Notes: generated from the letters alone by a model not told the origin. A stretch of DNA of 64,000 nt from Gracilaria gracilis (GCA_030374805.1 JARGSG010000189.1:806001-870000), one strand, 5' to 3'. Counted from the stretch's first letter, positions 1 through 11,724 are shown. Numbers and translations: made by a program.

Positions 1-237
1 GCCGTCTGCCGTCTGCTCCCGTCTACCATCCGCACTCATTTCTCGTGCGCTGCCGTCTCTCGTCAGCTTCCGTCCGTTCGCCCTCGCCGTCCACTGCCGA
101 CGTCAATCATTTGTTTTTTCACTACCGCTCCGGTTCTCCTTCCGTATTCATAATACAGCCCCCCGTTATTGTTTAAAAAGGCTGCCGCAATCACATCCAG
201 GTCTAAGTCACCGTCACCGGCACCTCCGACATCCGAC
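1..237. repeat. CCGTCT-rich 5' flank
   Basis: The first 100 bases hold several irregular copies of GCCGTCT/CCGTCC. The rest is unremarkable and has no coding signal. In the frame of the next gene there is a TAA at 151-153, so that gene cannot begin further upstream than 154 without splicing. This stretch could be leader or promoter of the methyltransferase-SET gene, or the subterminal repeat region of a DNA transposon. I cannot decide between these. Confidence 0.35.
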
Positions 238-3200
238 ATGAATGTTGGAAAAATGTTCGGTTCTGGGGATGAGCTTCTTACCGCGTGTCTCGACATCCGT
301 GATCACTATGCGTCGACGATGCGAGAGGAAGACGAACCTAGGAAAGTGGGACACAGCGAATTCGTTCAATATATCATCAATAATCGCACTATCCTAGACG
401 TTGCCAAGAAGTACTTCTCTATCCTTCTCGGACCCACTCACCCGTCATATAGTGACGCTGAGCTCATGGCTGTGTGCGGGAAGGGTTCGTACCGTCAGCT
501 GTATCTGTCGACGAAGTTGCTTGACATCATGGACGGAGACAGAGACAGGCGTGTGAGAGATTTTTGGAATGCTTATACCAGAGTGGACTTTCAAGGAATA
601 CCGCAGAATGTGACGTTAACTGAATTCTTCAAGTCCATGAGTATAGCTCCCAGGCGTGTGGGCCGGATAGTTCCCCCTTTCAGTACGAGCATCGCTACAC
701 ATTTCCAGAGAGTTCTCTTTCTTTCCCTTACTCAAAAAGTATCTTTGGAAAAGCGCCTTCGGAGCCATAAGAGGCGTAAGGGGGAGAAGGGATATTCCAC
801 CCCTTTCGGGAATGTGCAAATATCGCAGAATCTCCAAGCTCAGCGTGCGGGTTTTGGTGTGCAGCTGGTAACAAAGGCCTGGGATTGTTTCTCCCAATTT
901 CTGGGATTCCCTAGCGCGAAGGTCATGGTTCTCTTTTTCCTACTGCTCGTGTACGACGACATGCAGTTTAAACCCATTGAAACGCGTTCCGAGGAGTTCC
1001 TGCACAAGAACAACGACCATCGCTTGCTACCGAGCAACATGCAAACTCTTCGGGAAGACGAGGTCCAATCGTGGGCATGGAATCTTCCGAAAGACAATGA
1101 TGTGACCCTCGGAACGCTTGCGAAGGAGTTCGTTTCTGACCTCAACAAGGTTGTTGTGAACGAGCAGTTGTACACAATATCAGAACCTGGACGATGGGCC
1201 GTTCTAAAGCCGTTTCACAGGGACCCGTCAAGAGCGTTGGCTCAGAGATTTGATTGTTTCTCTAACTCGCTTATGTCCTCCATCTTGGAGACAATGAGCC
1301 CTTTGAAAATCAAAGAAACACTCATGGTCCCTGATATACCTCTCACGCCGATATCGAAACCGGGGCCTGCCATCGAAATTCATGACGATGAGCAGTTGGA
1401 AAGGGGGAATCCTTCGGAGCGGAAACAAGGAGGGGATGGAGATGGCGGAAGTGGAATGGATGTAGTGGGGGAGAGTGGGAATGAAGATGTTGGTGAACAG
1501 TCGTCCGACGCTGACCTACAGCCTCCTCCTGCCATTTCCTCGTTGGACGATAAAATGGCATTCCAACGTTGTGAACTGGAGATGGAGAAATACTTTCGAA
1601 TTCATAATTGCGGGTTCGAGGATATTGTGGAAACGGACGAGACTCTGCTAAACAACGGAGTCTCTCCATTGGGAAAAGTTCAACTGGTTCTTATGGACCC
1701 AACATACAACATAAGGGCCGATAAGAACCTGGAGAACAGTTGGTACGATATGCTGAGCGCTGAGCATATGAAGAAGGCGGTAAAGCTTATATCAAGGCTG
1801 CTACGTCCGGGGGGTCATTTCGTTATCTTCTGTTCATTGGAACAGGTGAACCAGTGGACGATGGTGCTTTCCCTTATTGGAGCAAAGGACTAGCAAGGGG
1901 TTCCGAGGCGATCGTTTGTTGTGGACCAGGTCCCAATTCATTTTATACGGTCGGAAGGCAACCCCAGGCGAAACCCGGGACGCAGGTTCTGCTCCTTGTT
2001 CCCTGCCATGGAGTATGCAATACATGGTGTTCGGAGTGACCTCGCTTATGCACAGCAGCATGCGATGGTGAACTATGAGAACTTCAACTACGTGCAGTCG
2101 AGGTATCCAGGGTACCACAGTGTTATTGACCAGGTACCGCCCATGTCCAATGGGGAGAATCTTCAATGGAAATGAAAGAAGGAAGGTGGGGGCCACATGT
2201 TGCAAAAGGTGAAGTCGGAACAAAAACCTTGCGCGTTGTTGAAGGAGCTGATCAGCAGATTCTCGCAGCCAGGTGATACAGTGGTGGACTTGTTCGCGTG
2301 AACTTTTTCGACTGCCATGGCATGCATGGAGTTACAACGTCATCGGAAGTTCATTGGTTGTAAGCTGGACCGTGACTGTGTTGCGCATGCTAGGCACGCG
2401 GCCATTGTTCCGTTCGCGATGTGCATGCGCGATAATGAGACGAACATTCAAATTACACTGGAGGTCCGAAACTCTGTGAATCACGTGATGGACTTATTTC
2501 CAAAGTGAAAAGCTCGTCCTTCACGATCATGAAAGGCTCCATCCGGCTTCCCACAGTATCAGAAGTTACCACCGTATATTGTAGACTTCCTGGCATCGAT
2601 GTGGCAGGAGGAGGGCATGGCCATGATCGGGAGGCGCTAGGCGTTGCATGAGTGGCCGAAAACATTGCAAGGGAAGATGGGTCTCCTGGATTGGAACGCG
2701 ATGTTGGCACTGGAGGCCACTATGTGTGGTTGTCGCATTGGAAAGTCGTCGATTCGTCACCATGACGCAGAAGTGGGAGTGTTTACCACGCGCTGTTTCA
2801 TGAAGAACGAAGAGATATGTTTCTTTTACGGAACTCTAGTGTACCATGACTTAACGAAGAGGAAGGAGGTACACAAGAAGTATGGGGAAGGGTTGTTGGG
2901 ATCCACCGCCGCACGTTTTCGAACTTATGCGATGGAGGTTAGTCTGCGAGGCGAGGTATTCCTGAAACTTTCGGAAAGGAGACGAGAAGTACCTACAATC
3001 CCTGTATGGATTGTCTCCGCTCCATTTTCGTTGGGTGGAACAATTAAAGACCCAAAATATATGGAAGGGGATAAAGATAGGGATGCAGTGGAGGATGGCT
3101 TGGAGCAGCGACGGACTGCCAATGTGGCGGTGAGTCGAACCCCAGGAACTGGGCGAACTCCACTTCAATTAAGAGAATACCGAATGCTTGCCGTCCGGGC

Positions 3201-3294
3201 ACTTCGGGTTGTAGAAGTGGGAGAAGAGTTGTTTGCAGATTATGGAATGGAGCACACATGGGGTACGTATTCGAATTTTATAGTAGTCGACTAG
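238..3294 (+). pseudogene. DNA N6/N4 amino-methyltransferase fused to a SET domain, decayed
   Basis: One reading frame runs from the first ATG (238) to the TAG at 3292-3294 with no frameshift, but contains six in-frame stops: TAG 1891, TGA 2173, TGA 2299, TGA 2506, TGA about 2530 and TAG 2638. The first 480 or so residues match nothing I recognise and end in an acidic Gly/Asp/Glu-rich linker. Then comes a PF01555-type methyltransferase: catalytic DPTYNIR (a DPPY variant, codons near 1696), LLRPGGHFVIF, and downstream EQKPCALLKELI and VVDLFA-x-TFSTAMAC (AdoMet motif I, 2284-2320). The catalytic motif precedes motif I, the beta-class order. From about 2750 a SET domain follows: EVGVFTTRCF, ICFFYGTLVY and C-terminal GEELFADYG. 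The usual NHSC segment is divergent (TANVAV). The intact protein would write DNA base methylation and possibly lysine methylation. Motif I is itself hit by a stop, so this copy is dead. It may be transposon cargo; see the Plavaka transposase at 6.8-9.9 kb. Confidence 0.72.
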
Positions 3295-3787
3295 AGCTCA
3301 ATTGATTTATGACGTATAGAACCGAAAGGTGTACCGTAGTATGTGTAGAATTGAATTGTGTACATTTTATTACGCTTTCTCTCTAACTCTCGAGTTCCAC
3401 AGGGGAGGACGAGAACTCCCCCAAGTGAGTGAGTGTGTGTCGTCACTTTTATCATCCAGTAACTTGAACTAAATGGGGATAGGTTTCGGGGGAGTGGGTT
3501 GACGTCCAAGTACATAGAATAGAAGATACGGAGTACATGTGATATCATGTGAAAGTGTAACAGTTTTTGGCAGTGAGGTTTCGTACAGGAAGGGAAATTT
3601 CCATGAAAATTTTCCGAAAATGATTCCGAAAAGTACTAAAACGGTACAATATTTCTACCACACGTCGAGTGGAGGTGTGCGTTTCACGGGGGACCTGCGA
3701 TCACGTCGAGCGGCGAACACGTATTGTGGCGAGCGGCGACAACATCTAGAGCGCACCGCCGGGCGCGTCGCCGTCGTCCGATTCCAT
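3295..3787. other. Spacer without recognised genes
   Basis: About 490 bases between two plus-strand genes. There is no coding signal. The spacer is moderately AT-rich up to 3660 and becomes GC-rich with CGTCGAGCGG-type repeats just before the next ATG (3668-3720). It could hold the terminator of the upstream gene and the promoter of the downstream one, but no TATA box stands out. Confidence 0.4.
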
Positions 3788-6366
3788 ATGGGAAAATGTA
3801 AAACGAGAAGTGCGAATGCGAATGCGAATGCGGAGGATATAAGCGGACGCGCGTCAAAAGGGCGAAGGCGTGCAGAAATGGTAGGTCGGGGTCGCGAGGA
3901 GGGCTTGGGTACTACTACGCGTGCGCCTCGAAGCGGCGATGTGGAAAATGGCGAGGGCGGTATTGGGCGTAGTTCGTGCGCTCCTCGAAGCGGATTACGT
4001 GGGAAAGGTAGGAAGAACAAGGGGAGACGTGATCGAGGTCGACCTTTGGAGCGAACCGAGCGAACCGAGCGCACCCAGCAAACGGAGCGAACCGAGTGAA
4101 CTGTAAGTGCTTTGGTAACAAAAGCTAATCCGCTTCCACATGAGATGGTAAATGGAGGAAAGGAAAGCAGGGGAGGGATGGGAGGAAGGCAGGGGGATGA
4201 TGCGCGGGGCGGTAGGGATAGAGGTGGGCGGCAAAGGGGCGATAACTCCACGCAAGTTGTAGAAGAAGGCGAGTGTGGAGATGTCAATGAGAAGGGGATG
4301 GAGTGTCGCAGTGGAGGGGAGGGAAGGGCGATAGCAAGAAGTACTAGTGGGATAGTTAGCCGTGGTATTCGAGGGAAGGAGGGAGATAGAGTGGCTGGGG
4401 TTGGCGTGCGGGAGGGGAGGGGTCGCGAAAGAGAAGTAGGAGGAGGCGTTCAGGAGGCGAGGAACGAGGGCATGGAGGTTGTGGTTGATGTTAGGAGGAA
4501 TCGAATGGTGGGCAGGGAAAGAACTGGTGGACCGCGACATACTGCGATGCGGGAGGAAGAAAAAGTGGGGTGTATGAGACATATGAGGGAGCATGGAAAC
4601 GCAGAGGACAGTGGGAGGCGAATTGGGCGTGTGGGCGATGAAATGGGGAGCCACGCCAATGTGAAGAGGATGGAATGGCTCCGAGAAAATTTGCCCGGGA
4701 GAGTTGTAGGACGTAGCAGTGGTGGATCAGTGTTTGGAAATGTGAGAGATAATTTACAAGTGGATGAGAGGGTATTGGAAGGAGAAGATGTCGTTGTCGG
4801 AAACAGGCATAGAACTGGAGGGAACTTGAGGGAAACCGCGGTACGAAGGCCTGAAGGAATACGTGTGAGGCGTAATGCCGTTCGGATTGAGGACGATGTG
4901 CAAGAAGCAGGAGTCGACGATTCTGGGGATCGTGGAGAGAGGAACGGAGCAAGGGAAATGAGAACTACAGGAATAGCAGAAAGAGATGAAGAGAACTTAC
5001 GCGTGTTGCCAAGGTCTGCACTGGTTGATATGGTGAATTAGTTGAAAGGGAAGCTGGAAAATATGCAGGAGGATCACTATACCATGATGGTGAGTTTGAA
5101 GCTCACGCAGAAAGAATTGGAACGGGTGAGGGAGGAGCTGAAGCAGCAAAATGTGTTGATTGAAAGTTTAAGGGAGGCTGTGAAGGGTAGGAAGCGAAGG
5201 GGTGTGGAAAGAAAGTGAAGGGGCATCGAAAGCATGATATAGAGGCGCCAGAATGTTTTTACGGATTTGCGAGGGCTGTATATGATAAGATTCTTCACTA
5301 TGCGAAGTTGGAGGCGTCAGAACTCTGTTTTGACAGGGAGAACGTCGGTGGGAGCTGGAAGAACAGGAGTGAGACGGTGAGAGAAAGTAGGGAGGGCAGC
5401 ATATTTGCGGTTGGGGAGAAGAAGATGGTGCCTTGGTGCCCGTATCAAGTGGCATATGAGATGAGGGCTTGTACGCCATCAAAAGAGGGAGGAGGTGATG
5501 TGCTGTTGAAGTATGTGGTGGAGACGGAAATGATGGGAGATACTTGGGAGACGATACGAGAAGCGGGAAGGAAACAGGAGTGTGTAGATAATGTGAGTGC
5601 GGACAAGTGTCTGAGGCAGCGGATGAAGCAGACATTCAGCGATGTGATTGGGGTGCGGAAGCGGGCTGCTTGCGACAAGTTATTCTCCATCCTTGGATAT
5701 GATTTGATTGCGAAACGTGCGATACTTACTGAGTAGACTGAGCTATGGGAAGAGCTAAAGCAGCAGACGGGCGAGGCACGCGAGAAGCTGATGGGAAGGG
5801 AGGAGGGCGAGTGGAATGAGTTGTGTGCGTGGAGAACGAGGCGGTTCGAAGACCTCGCGTATTTCGGGTCTCGTGCGGTTGGGCCACGATGAAAGGTTGA
5901 TGATGAAGATACGTACTTCAAAAATGGGATGGTGGTGGCAGTGTGGGATGAGTATATGGGATACGCAGTGGAGAGGCAAAGTAACGGTGAACGGCAGTAC
6001 GTGGATGGGACAGTGGTGCACCTTGCGAGACTTGACGCCTGGATTGCCTGTGTGGTGAAAACTATGAACGAGGTTGTGGGAAGTGAAGGGCAAAGACAGC
6101 TTTTGTTCTCTACTTTGTACGGGAATTATCTACCTGGGGCTGTTGAAGGAATACTGGGGGTAGCCTGGCAATCGCTACTGGGAGAGCATGCCGAAGAGTT
6201 TCAGAACGATGGGTTTGTGGATGAAGATACCAAGGTGTGTGTCGGGAGACTCTGGGAGAACTGCGACAGTTGGGCTGTGGGTACCATCGAGGGAGAAGAT
6301 ATACCTAGCTGTGAGGGAGGACTATTCTATGGCAAAACTAACACGGAGACTAGGTGCAGTTCTTGA
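3788..6366 (+). pseudogene. Basic Arg/Gly-rich coiled-coil protein, unknown function, decayed
   Basis: The ATG at 3788 opens MGKCKTRSANANANAED, where the Asn-Ala run comes from a GCGAAT microsatellite. The frame runs to 5220 with stops at TGA 4097 and TAG 5039, then shifts by about 5215 into another frame with stops at TAG 5734, TGA near 5890 and TGA 6364. The first 400 residues are extremely rich in Arg, Gly and Glu and contain TERTERT-type repeats (4049-4099). A short heptad-like helix follows (LTQKELERVREELKQQN, near 5100). A cysteine- and tryptophan-containing globular part with no known match lies at 5215-6366. An RG-rich, coiled-coil layout suggests a nucleic-acid-binding, self-associating protein. 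It lies 0.5 kb downstream of the methyltransferase-SET gene on the same strand and converges on the Plavaka transposase gene, so it may be a second cargo gene of the same element. No function is assigned. Confidence 0.5.
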
Positions 6367-6821
6367 TTGTTGTATAGCGGCCTGTCGACTGGAGGACCCG
6401 AGTTTCGTGCGGTTGGTGGCACACAGAGCGGAACGCAGGGAAGGGACAGGGGTTGATGGTAGGGAAGAGGCGGGCTACTAAAAGCAGGGTGAGGTGCAGT
6501 GAGGGGGGAAGAGGTGGAGGTATGTGTGGGATGGGGAAGAGATGCTTCTTCTTTCTCATGTCATGCGTATCTTCACTCCTTCCAATTGAGAGGAAGCGGG
6601 TTGAAATTTTTATGAAGCTGAAACTAACAGGGAATGGAGGCCACGTGTTGGATAGGAAATAAGGCTTGGCGGTGGGGTCTCGATAGAACAGATTGAGATA
6701 GAATCGGTGAAAGCGCCAGTGTAGACGAGAAGTGAAGGGAGGAGCGGGGTAGTTCTGGCGGAGAACATGAACGGAGTCAAGGATGGAGGATGAAGGGATG
6801 AGTCCATACCAAGGGGAAACG
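6367..6821. other. Convergent gene junction
   Basis: This stretch lies between the stop of the coiled-coil gene and the clearest C-terminal part of the minus-strand Plavaka transposase. Read on the minus strand, codons just below 6822 still look transposase-like (FPLVWTHPF), so the transposase may originally have ended near 6770. Nothing else is recognisable. The plus strand is strongly purine-rich, like the whole 4.1-9.9 kb region. Confidence 0.4.
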
Positions 6822-9800
6822 TTATCGGAAGTGGGGGTGGTTAGAGATGGGAACTGGGTGGATGGTGTGGTTATGTTCGTCGTCTGCTGCCCATCGGAGG
6901 CAAACGCAGTTGAGGGTGAGATCGACGTCATCGCTGGGTGGGACGAGCTCCATGAACTGGACGAAGGCGAACTCCTTGGGAGAAGAAGTTGAAGAAGGAA
7001 GGGCGAAACAAAGAAGGGAGATGAGTTTGCAGACCCAGAAGATGGATGTGGGGGGGTGGAGGTAGAGCCGGCGACGAGAACGTGGGAGAATTTTAAGGAC
7101 TTGGATGGACCGAAGGAGGGGGTGGCAAAAATTCATTGAATGATGGGGACAGGAGGATCCTGGATGGTGAGCTCGTTTCGTTCTGTGATGTAGTTGTCGA
7201 GTGTTGGGATGTAACCGCCGACGACGTAAGCGGATTTGACTATGGTGAGTCGAGCCTGACGGAAGGCGGGGGAGTTGTCAGTGAGTTGTAGGACTTCAAG
7301 AGAGAGGGTGATGAAGGATGGGAGGGCATCTCTTCCGAATTGTGCAAGAACGGATAGGTTGTCGGGGGGGAAGAGGTCTTGAGCAGATTTGTGAGGGAGG
7401 TGAGGATTGGAGCGAATGAATTTGTGGGCAGTGATTAGGTCAGCGAAGGAGATGTGTTTGCCATCACGGACGAAACCGGGTTCTCGAGATTGGAGGAGGG
7501 GAAGCGAGGCCAGGGCAGGAGGAGGTTATGGAAGGGTTTGTGGAGACGGGATTCCAGTCCTTGATGGCGTTGAAGCGGTGGATAGCACGAATGGTTTCTT
7601 GATGTGCGGTGGACCTGCGCTTTTAGGTTTTGGAGTAGTAGGACTTTAAGAGGGTGTGGGCGTGCTCGAATATGCCGGCATCATTGAAGTGGGGGTCTCC
7701 GAAGCGGCGAATGTACTCCACAATGTGGTCGAGGAGGTTGAACTTGAGGGTTCCGAGGCTTGAAGTGTGGTGGGGGCCGAGGACGAGTACGGCTGTGCGC
7801 TTGAAGGAGCGGATTTGGTTGTGGAGGTCGGTGAGGCGGGCGTCGATCCATTCGGTGAAGGTGTTGTATCGCATGCAGGCGAGGAGGATGCCTGAGTACT
7901 TGGAGAATACGGAAATGATGGGAGCTGAATCGACTTCGTTACAGCATCGGTCGAAGAAGGCGCCGATGAAGGGGAAGACCAGGTCGAGTACGCGGTAGTC
8001 TTTTGCTTCGAGCATACCACGCAAGCCGTCGGTAGTGAAGAAACCGTTCAGAGTTTGACTGTTGTCCGAAGTGAAGAAGTCGATGTGGAGTCCGTTTGCG
8101 GGGGAGTGCTTTTCGATGGCGGAGAGGATGGTGTTTCAATGTTTGAGGATGGAAGTGCGGACGGAGTTGAAGAGGCGACGGGACCTGGAGTAACGGAGGC
8201 TGGTGAAGAGTGCTTCTGAGCGGAGTCTCTCGATGGCGGCGAGCTTGATGAGCTTGCAGACGCCGAGGTGGAAGTTATGGAGTGGTTCGAAGGTGAAGAT
8301 GTTGTAAGGGGAGAGGAGTGGGGTGATGTTGAGAAGACGGTATGATTCAAAGAGGGAGGAGTACTTTGCGAGGGAGAGGGAGTGGAGGGCTTCAAGGGCT
8401 TTTTCCTTTGTGTTGCGGGAGATTCTGGGCTTACGAGCGAGGAGAGCATCTTGTGATTGTTGGAGGAGATTGGAGTGTGATTTGCATGCGGCGAGGGTCT
8501 GGTGCTGATTTCGGGGGGAAGGGGATTGAATGTGGAGGGGTAGGTCTGTGCGGGAGACGGTGCATCTATGACAAGGGTGTTCGGGGCAGGTTCCGTGGGA
8601 GATGGCGAGGATTTCTTTTGCTTCGGGGATGCCGGCGCAGTAGCTGGCGATGATTGGGTGACAGTGGCGTAGAACGCCATGGGCGTCATGGAATGGGAAG
8701 CCGTTGAGACCGGAGGAGAGCAGGGGGCCGAGGAGGTTGGAGATGGCGAGCTGAATGAGTTCCATTTTGGTGTGGCGGGGGATGTGAGAGGAGGTTTGAG
8801 GGATGGAGTCGTGGTCTTGGGAGGGGTTGGTTGGGAGGAAGGGGGTTGGAAAGTATCCGAGAAGGGTGAGGTGTTCGGTGATGCACTTGCGACAGAAGGC
8901 ATCGGAGAAGTTGAGAAGGGTGATATGAAGGGGGTAGGAGGTGATGGAAGAAGATTTGAGGGAGGTGGAGGACTTGTCGAAGTAGATTGGGACCAAGCCA
9001 ATGAAGGAGTCGATACCGGTAGAGTCGGGGGTGTGCCAGATGCAGGAGTCGTTGGAAGAGTGCATGATTGCGGCTTTGAGGGCGAGACTGCTTCTTTTCC
9101 GAGGGTGGAGGCCATGGGGTGGGCGAAAGCGGGAGAGCCGGAACGGGTTGTGTGATAGAGGGGGTGGAAGAAGGTGTTGTGGAAGTGTGCGAGGGCGAGT
9201 TGTTGTTTGAGGACCTGAATTGGGTCCTTTCGGAAGATGGTGGTGGAGAAGAGCTGATGTGGGTCGGAGAGGGTGGTGGGAGCGAAGCCGATGTTGCTGA
9301 CTCGGTGTTGGAAGAGGTCTGTTTGAAGTTTGTGACACTGGGTGGCGGAGGAGACGGCGTTGTGGAAGGCGGATTTGGAGAAGGCGGGGTCGTGGAAGAG
9401 GGAGATGAGTTCGTCAGCCTTTCGGAGGCCGAGGGAGGAGGCGATGGAAGAGATGTAGAGAACCATGCGTTCGAGGTGGGGGTTGTTGAGAAGGGGCAAG
9501 GAAGGGGGAGGAGGGGGAGGAGGGGGAAGAGGGAGAGGAGCGGAGGGGGAGATGGAGCAGATGGTAATGGTGGCGATGTGGTAGGCGTCTTGGGTGTGGA
9601 GGGAGAGGGAGAGTGGTTGGTGGTGGTAAGAGTCGTCGTCTGCGATGGGGACGTTGTCGGAAGGTCGGTTTGTGGGAGGTAAAGGTGTATGGAGGTGGGC
9701 GGTAGACTTGTGCCGCTTGATACGTGGGGGGAAGTGGAGGAGGGCTCCGCCTGGGGAGAGGAAACGCTTGTTGGGATTGAGACGATTGGGGCATCATTTC

Positions 9801-9868
9801 TGGTGCCTTTGGATGGCGGGGATGGTGCGGGCGAAGAAGGAGCAGCCTTCAAAGCAGCAGTTGCGCAT
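6822..9868 (-). pseudogene. Plavaka-type (CACTA-related) DNA transposase, decayed
   Basis: Reading down from an ATG at 9868, MRNCCFEGCSFFARTIPAIQRH is a short Cys/His segment resembling the N-terminal zinc finger of Plavaka transposases. The core matches the family layout: PIYFDKSSTSL (catalytic region), YPLHITLLNFSDAFCRKC, LTLLGYFPTPF, MELIQLAISNLLGPLLSSGLNG, HPIIASYCAGIPEAKEIL and the metal-binding CPEHPCHRC. FEPLHNFHLGVCK and, after 8024, GLRGMLEAKDYRV follow. A C-terminal block KEFAFVQFMELV (about 7000) resembles the family's tail. Breaks seen are TGA 9794, a frameshift near 9070-9110, TGA 8136, TAA 7623 with a frame change just after it, and TGA near 7137. The coding strand is very Pro/Ser/Thr-rich. 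The intact enzyme would cut and paste an element with CACT-like ends. I could not find convincing terminal repeats, and the left end may lie outside the window. Confidence 0.75.
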
Positions 9869-10392
9869 GGCGGGGAAGGTTGGGGGGGGTGTTGGAGAGG
9901 ATTGGGGGTACGTAGCGGGGAGCGTAATATGGCGCACGGACGGTGGGACAGAGTGGTGGGGATGATTGCACGTGATTCGAAAACGTTTCATATATTTAGT
10001 AAAGGAATGCCTGATGTGAAAGGTGTTGACTAGTGAACCGATCTCCACAAACTGAAAAGGTATTCGATCTATTTGTATACTCCTATTCCTATTCGATAAA
10101 CAGCTATTTAAGTTTCTATCTAAGTGTCTATCTCGCTATTCGCCGCCGTATACATGACCGTAGGTGACACTAACACACTTACATTGTGCTGCGAAACTAC
10201 CATAAACGAAAAAAGTATGCTAGTTTCCCTTCCATCCAAACTAGCAAAGATGGAAACAATTTGGAATAATTCTTTCGAGAAAAACTAGCACAAGTGGAAA
10301 GGTGGAAATATTTTCGGAAATTAGCACTTCCAAACTTGGATAAATTCACCAGTTTTTCGTTCGTTTTAATTCGGTCATTTTTGACCGCCAAA
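9869..10392. other. Spacer, possible right end of the Plavaka-like element
   Basis: AT-richer DNA with repeated TATTCCTATTCGAT and TCTATCT words at 10060-10130. There is no coding signal. The terminal repeat of the Plavaka-like element should lie here or nearby. Motifs such as ACTAGTGAA (10027) and GACACTAACACAC (10165) were looked at, but no partner was found at the left edge. Confidence 0.3.
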
Positions 10393-11106
10393 CTAGCATT
10401 TTGATAACACCGACGATGTACCATAGCACACCGAAAGAGAAACAGCGATGCTTGACTTAACGTGACGCAAAACGTCATTGTAATACGGATCCAGGTTTTT
10501 GTCCGACATCCTGGAAACAGTAGGCACTTCTTCTGCCATGATAGGATTTAGTAGCTTCAAGATGGAATAAAGTACATTTTCACCGGCTTTCCTGCTCAAA
10601 ACGGAGAACGGAGGCATGTGATGCACAACAAAAGATGTCATTACATCATTCAATTGTGTTCGCGTATCCTAAGAGCCATCGGTTTCCTTCTTAACGTCAC
10701 TTTTTCCACGACTTCTTGCAGTTTAGTTCCCGCAGGACGCCATAGACTATGTGATGCTTTTCAGCTTCTTGTGGTGTCCTGAGAAAGTCAAAGAGACACC
10801 GAAGCACAAAGACCCACCGAGTTCTAGATGAGCGCGAGCGAAAGGTTTTTCTTGAAGAAGTTGTTGCTTCTGGCTTCTACTAGTACCCGAGCATTGCAGT
10901 AGGATGCTTTCGAGGTTTGTGACATTAAAAACAGCGGCAAAATAAGTGTATGGACAACCACGGCACGTCGTCTTCACTCGGCCTTGCGGACGAGCAGCGC
11001 CTGTGCTAGGAGTAGAATCAAAATAGTCTTCCATCCACCAACTTCTTTTCCGTCCGCCATGGTTCCGAAACGACGATTGAATAGAGTTGCTAACATTGCT
11101 TGACAT
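10393..11106 (-). pseudogene. hAT-superfamily transposase fragment with BED-type finger
   Basis: One minus-strand frame from 11106 to 10393 contains an N-terminal BED-like segment (WWMEDYFDST, then KTTCRGCPYTYF, then LESILLQCSG) and, after about 50 poorly conserved codons with several stops between 10747 and 10660, a hAT-like block. That block is MTSFVVHHMPPFSVLSRKAGE, then LYSILKLLNP, YYNDVLRHVKSSI. In hAT enzymes this region precedes the first catalytic aspartate. The catalytic core and the C-terminal dimerisation domain are missing. The fragment is 238 codons against the usual 600-700 for the family. I see no terminal inverted repeats. This is an old, truncated, inactive copy. Confidence 0.6.
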
Positions 11107-11520
11107 CAGAGGTGGTTTGTTGTTGTAACTTGAGTCGGGGGCGTTTTTGGACTAGAAAACCGGCGGTTCGGCTAGGTTTAACTTGGGGAGTGTAGTTGTG
11201 CGCAACATTTGCAATTCAAACATCTATAATCTCCGTGTTTATTACAGTTCAGCAAAACTGCATATTCTGACTGAAGCAGCAACCGGCGTCGAGGTAATAT
11301 CTTACATGCTCCTCCGCACGAGCTTTCACATGTGAAAGCCACTCCTTACCAGGAAGAAAGCATAAGAGTCTGGATTGAGCGACACGCTTTCTTCGTGTAC
11401 CACTATTGAACGAATTCATCGTTAATTGCAGAAGTGTAACGAGTGATGTCGTCAGACGAAGTGGTCACGAGTTCATCAGTAAATTTTCTCAAGAGGCAGT
11501 AAATCTTCTCAAGTTGAAGA
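11107..11520. other. Spacer, nothing recognised
   Basis: No reading frame or repeat of note. It may include 5' flank of the hAT fragment. It ends at the 5-bp GAAGA target duplication (11516-11520) of the solo LTR. Confidence 0.4.
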
Positions 11521-11724
11521 TGTAGGACGCGAGCGAGGGGAATGAGACGGAGCAAAGTTCGCGCATAGTTGACCGCCGGCGGGCAGAGCGCCGCGCCGGA
11601 CGGTCGCGCAATTTATATTACCAGTGCAAGCCACAGGCGCATTGCTGTGCGCCGGGTGCTGCACTGCGCACAAATGACGTGTGTGTGGCGCTCTCGCCTG
11701 GCAAGAGGCCAAACGGTATTAACA
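11521..11724 (-). mobile_element. Solo LTR of the nested Copia family
   Basis: The 204-bp sequence, read on the minus strand, begins TGTTAATACCG and ends CCTACA. It matches the LTRs at 43226-43430 and 63139-63343 along its whole length with about 20 differences. The sequence GAAGA flanks it on both sides (11516-11520 and 11725-11729), a perfect 5-bp target duplication. A solo LTR arises by recombination between the two LTRs of a full element. At about 10 percent divergence this insertion is much older than the full-length copy in the window. Confidence 0.9.

Noticed and set aside
238-3294. Stop-codon reassignment to explain in-frame TGA and TAG
   Set aside because: The expected residues differ between sites (Gly in AdoMet motif I, others elsewhere), and the intact genes in the window use ordinary stops.
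8686-9852. Long Pro/Ser-rich minus-strand frame and matching plus-strand Gly/Glu-rich frames
   Set aside because: They are alternative-frame shadows of the Plavaka transposase caused by purine/pyrimidine skew; only the frames carrying family motifs were kept.
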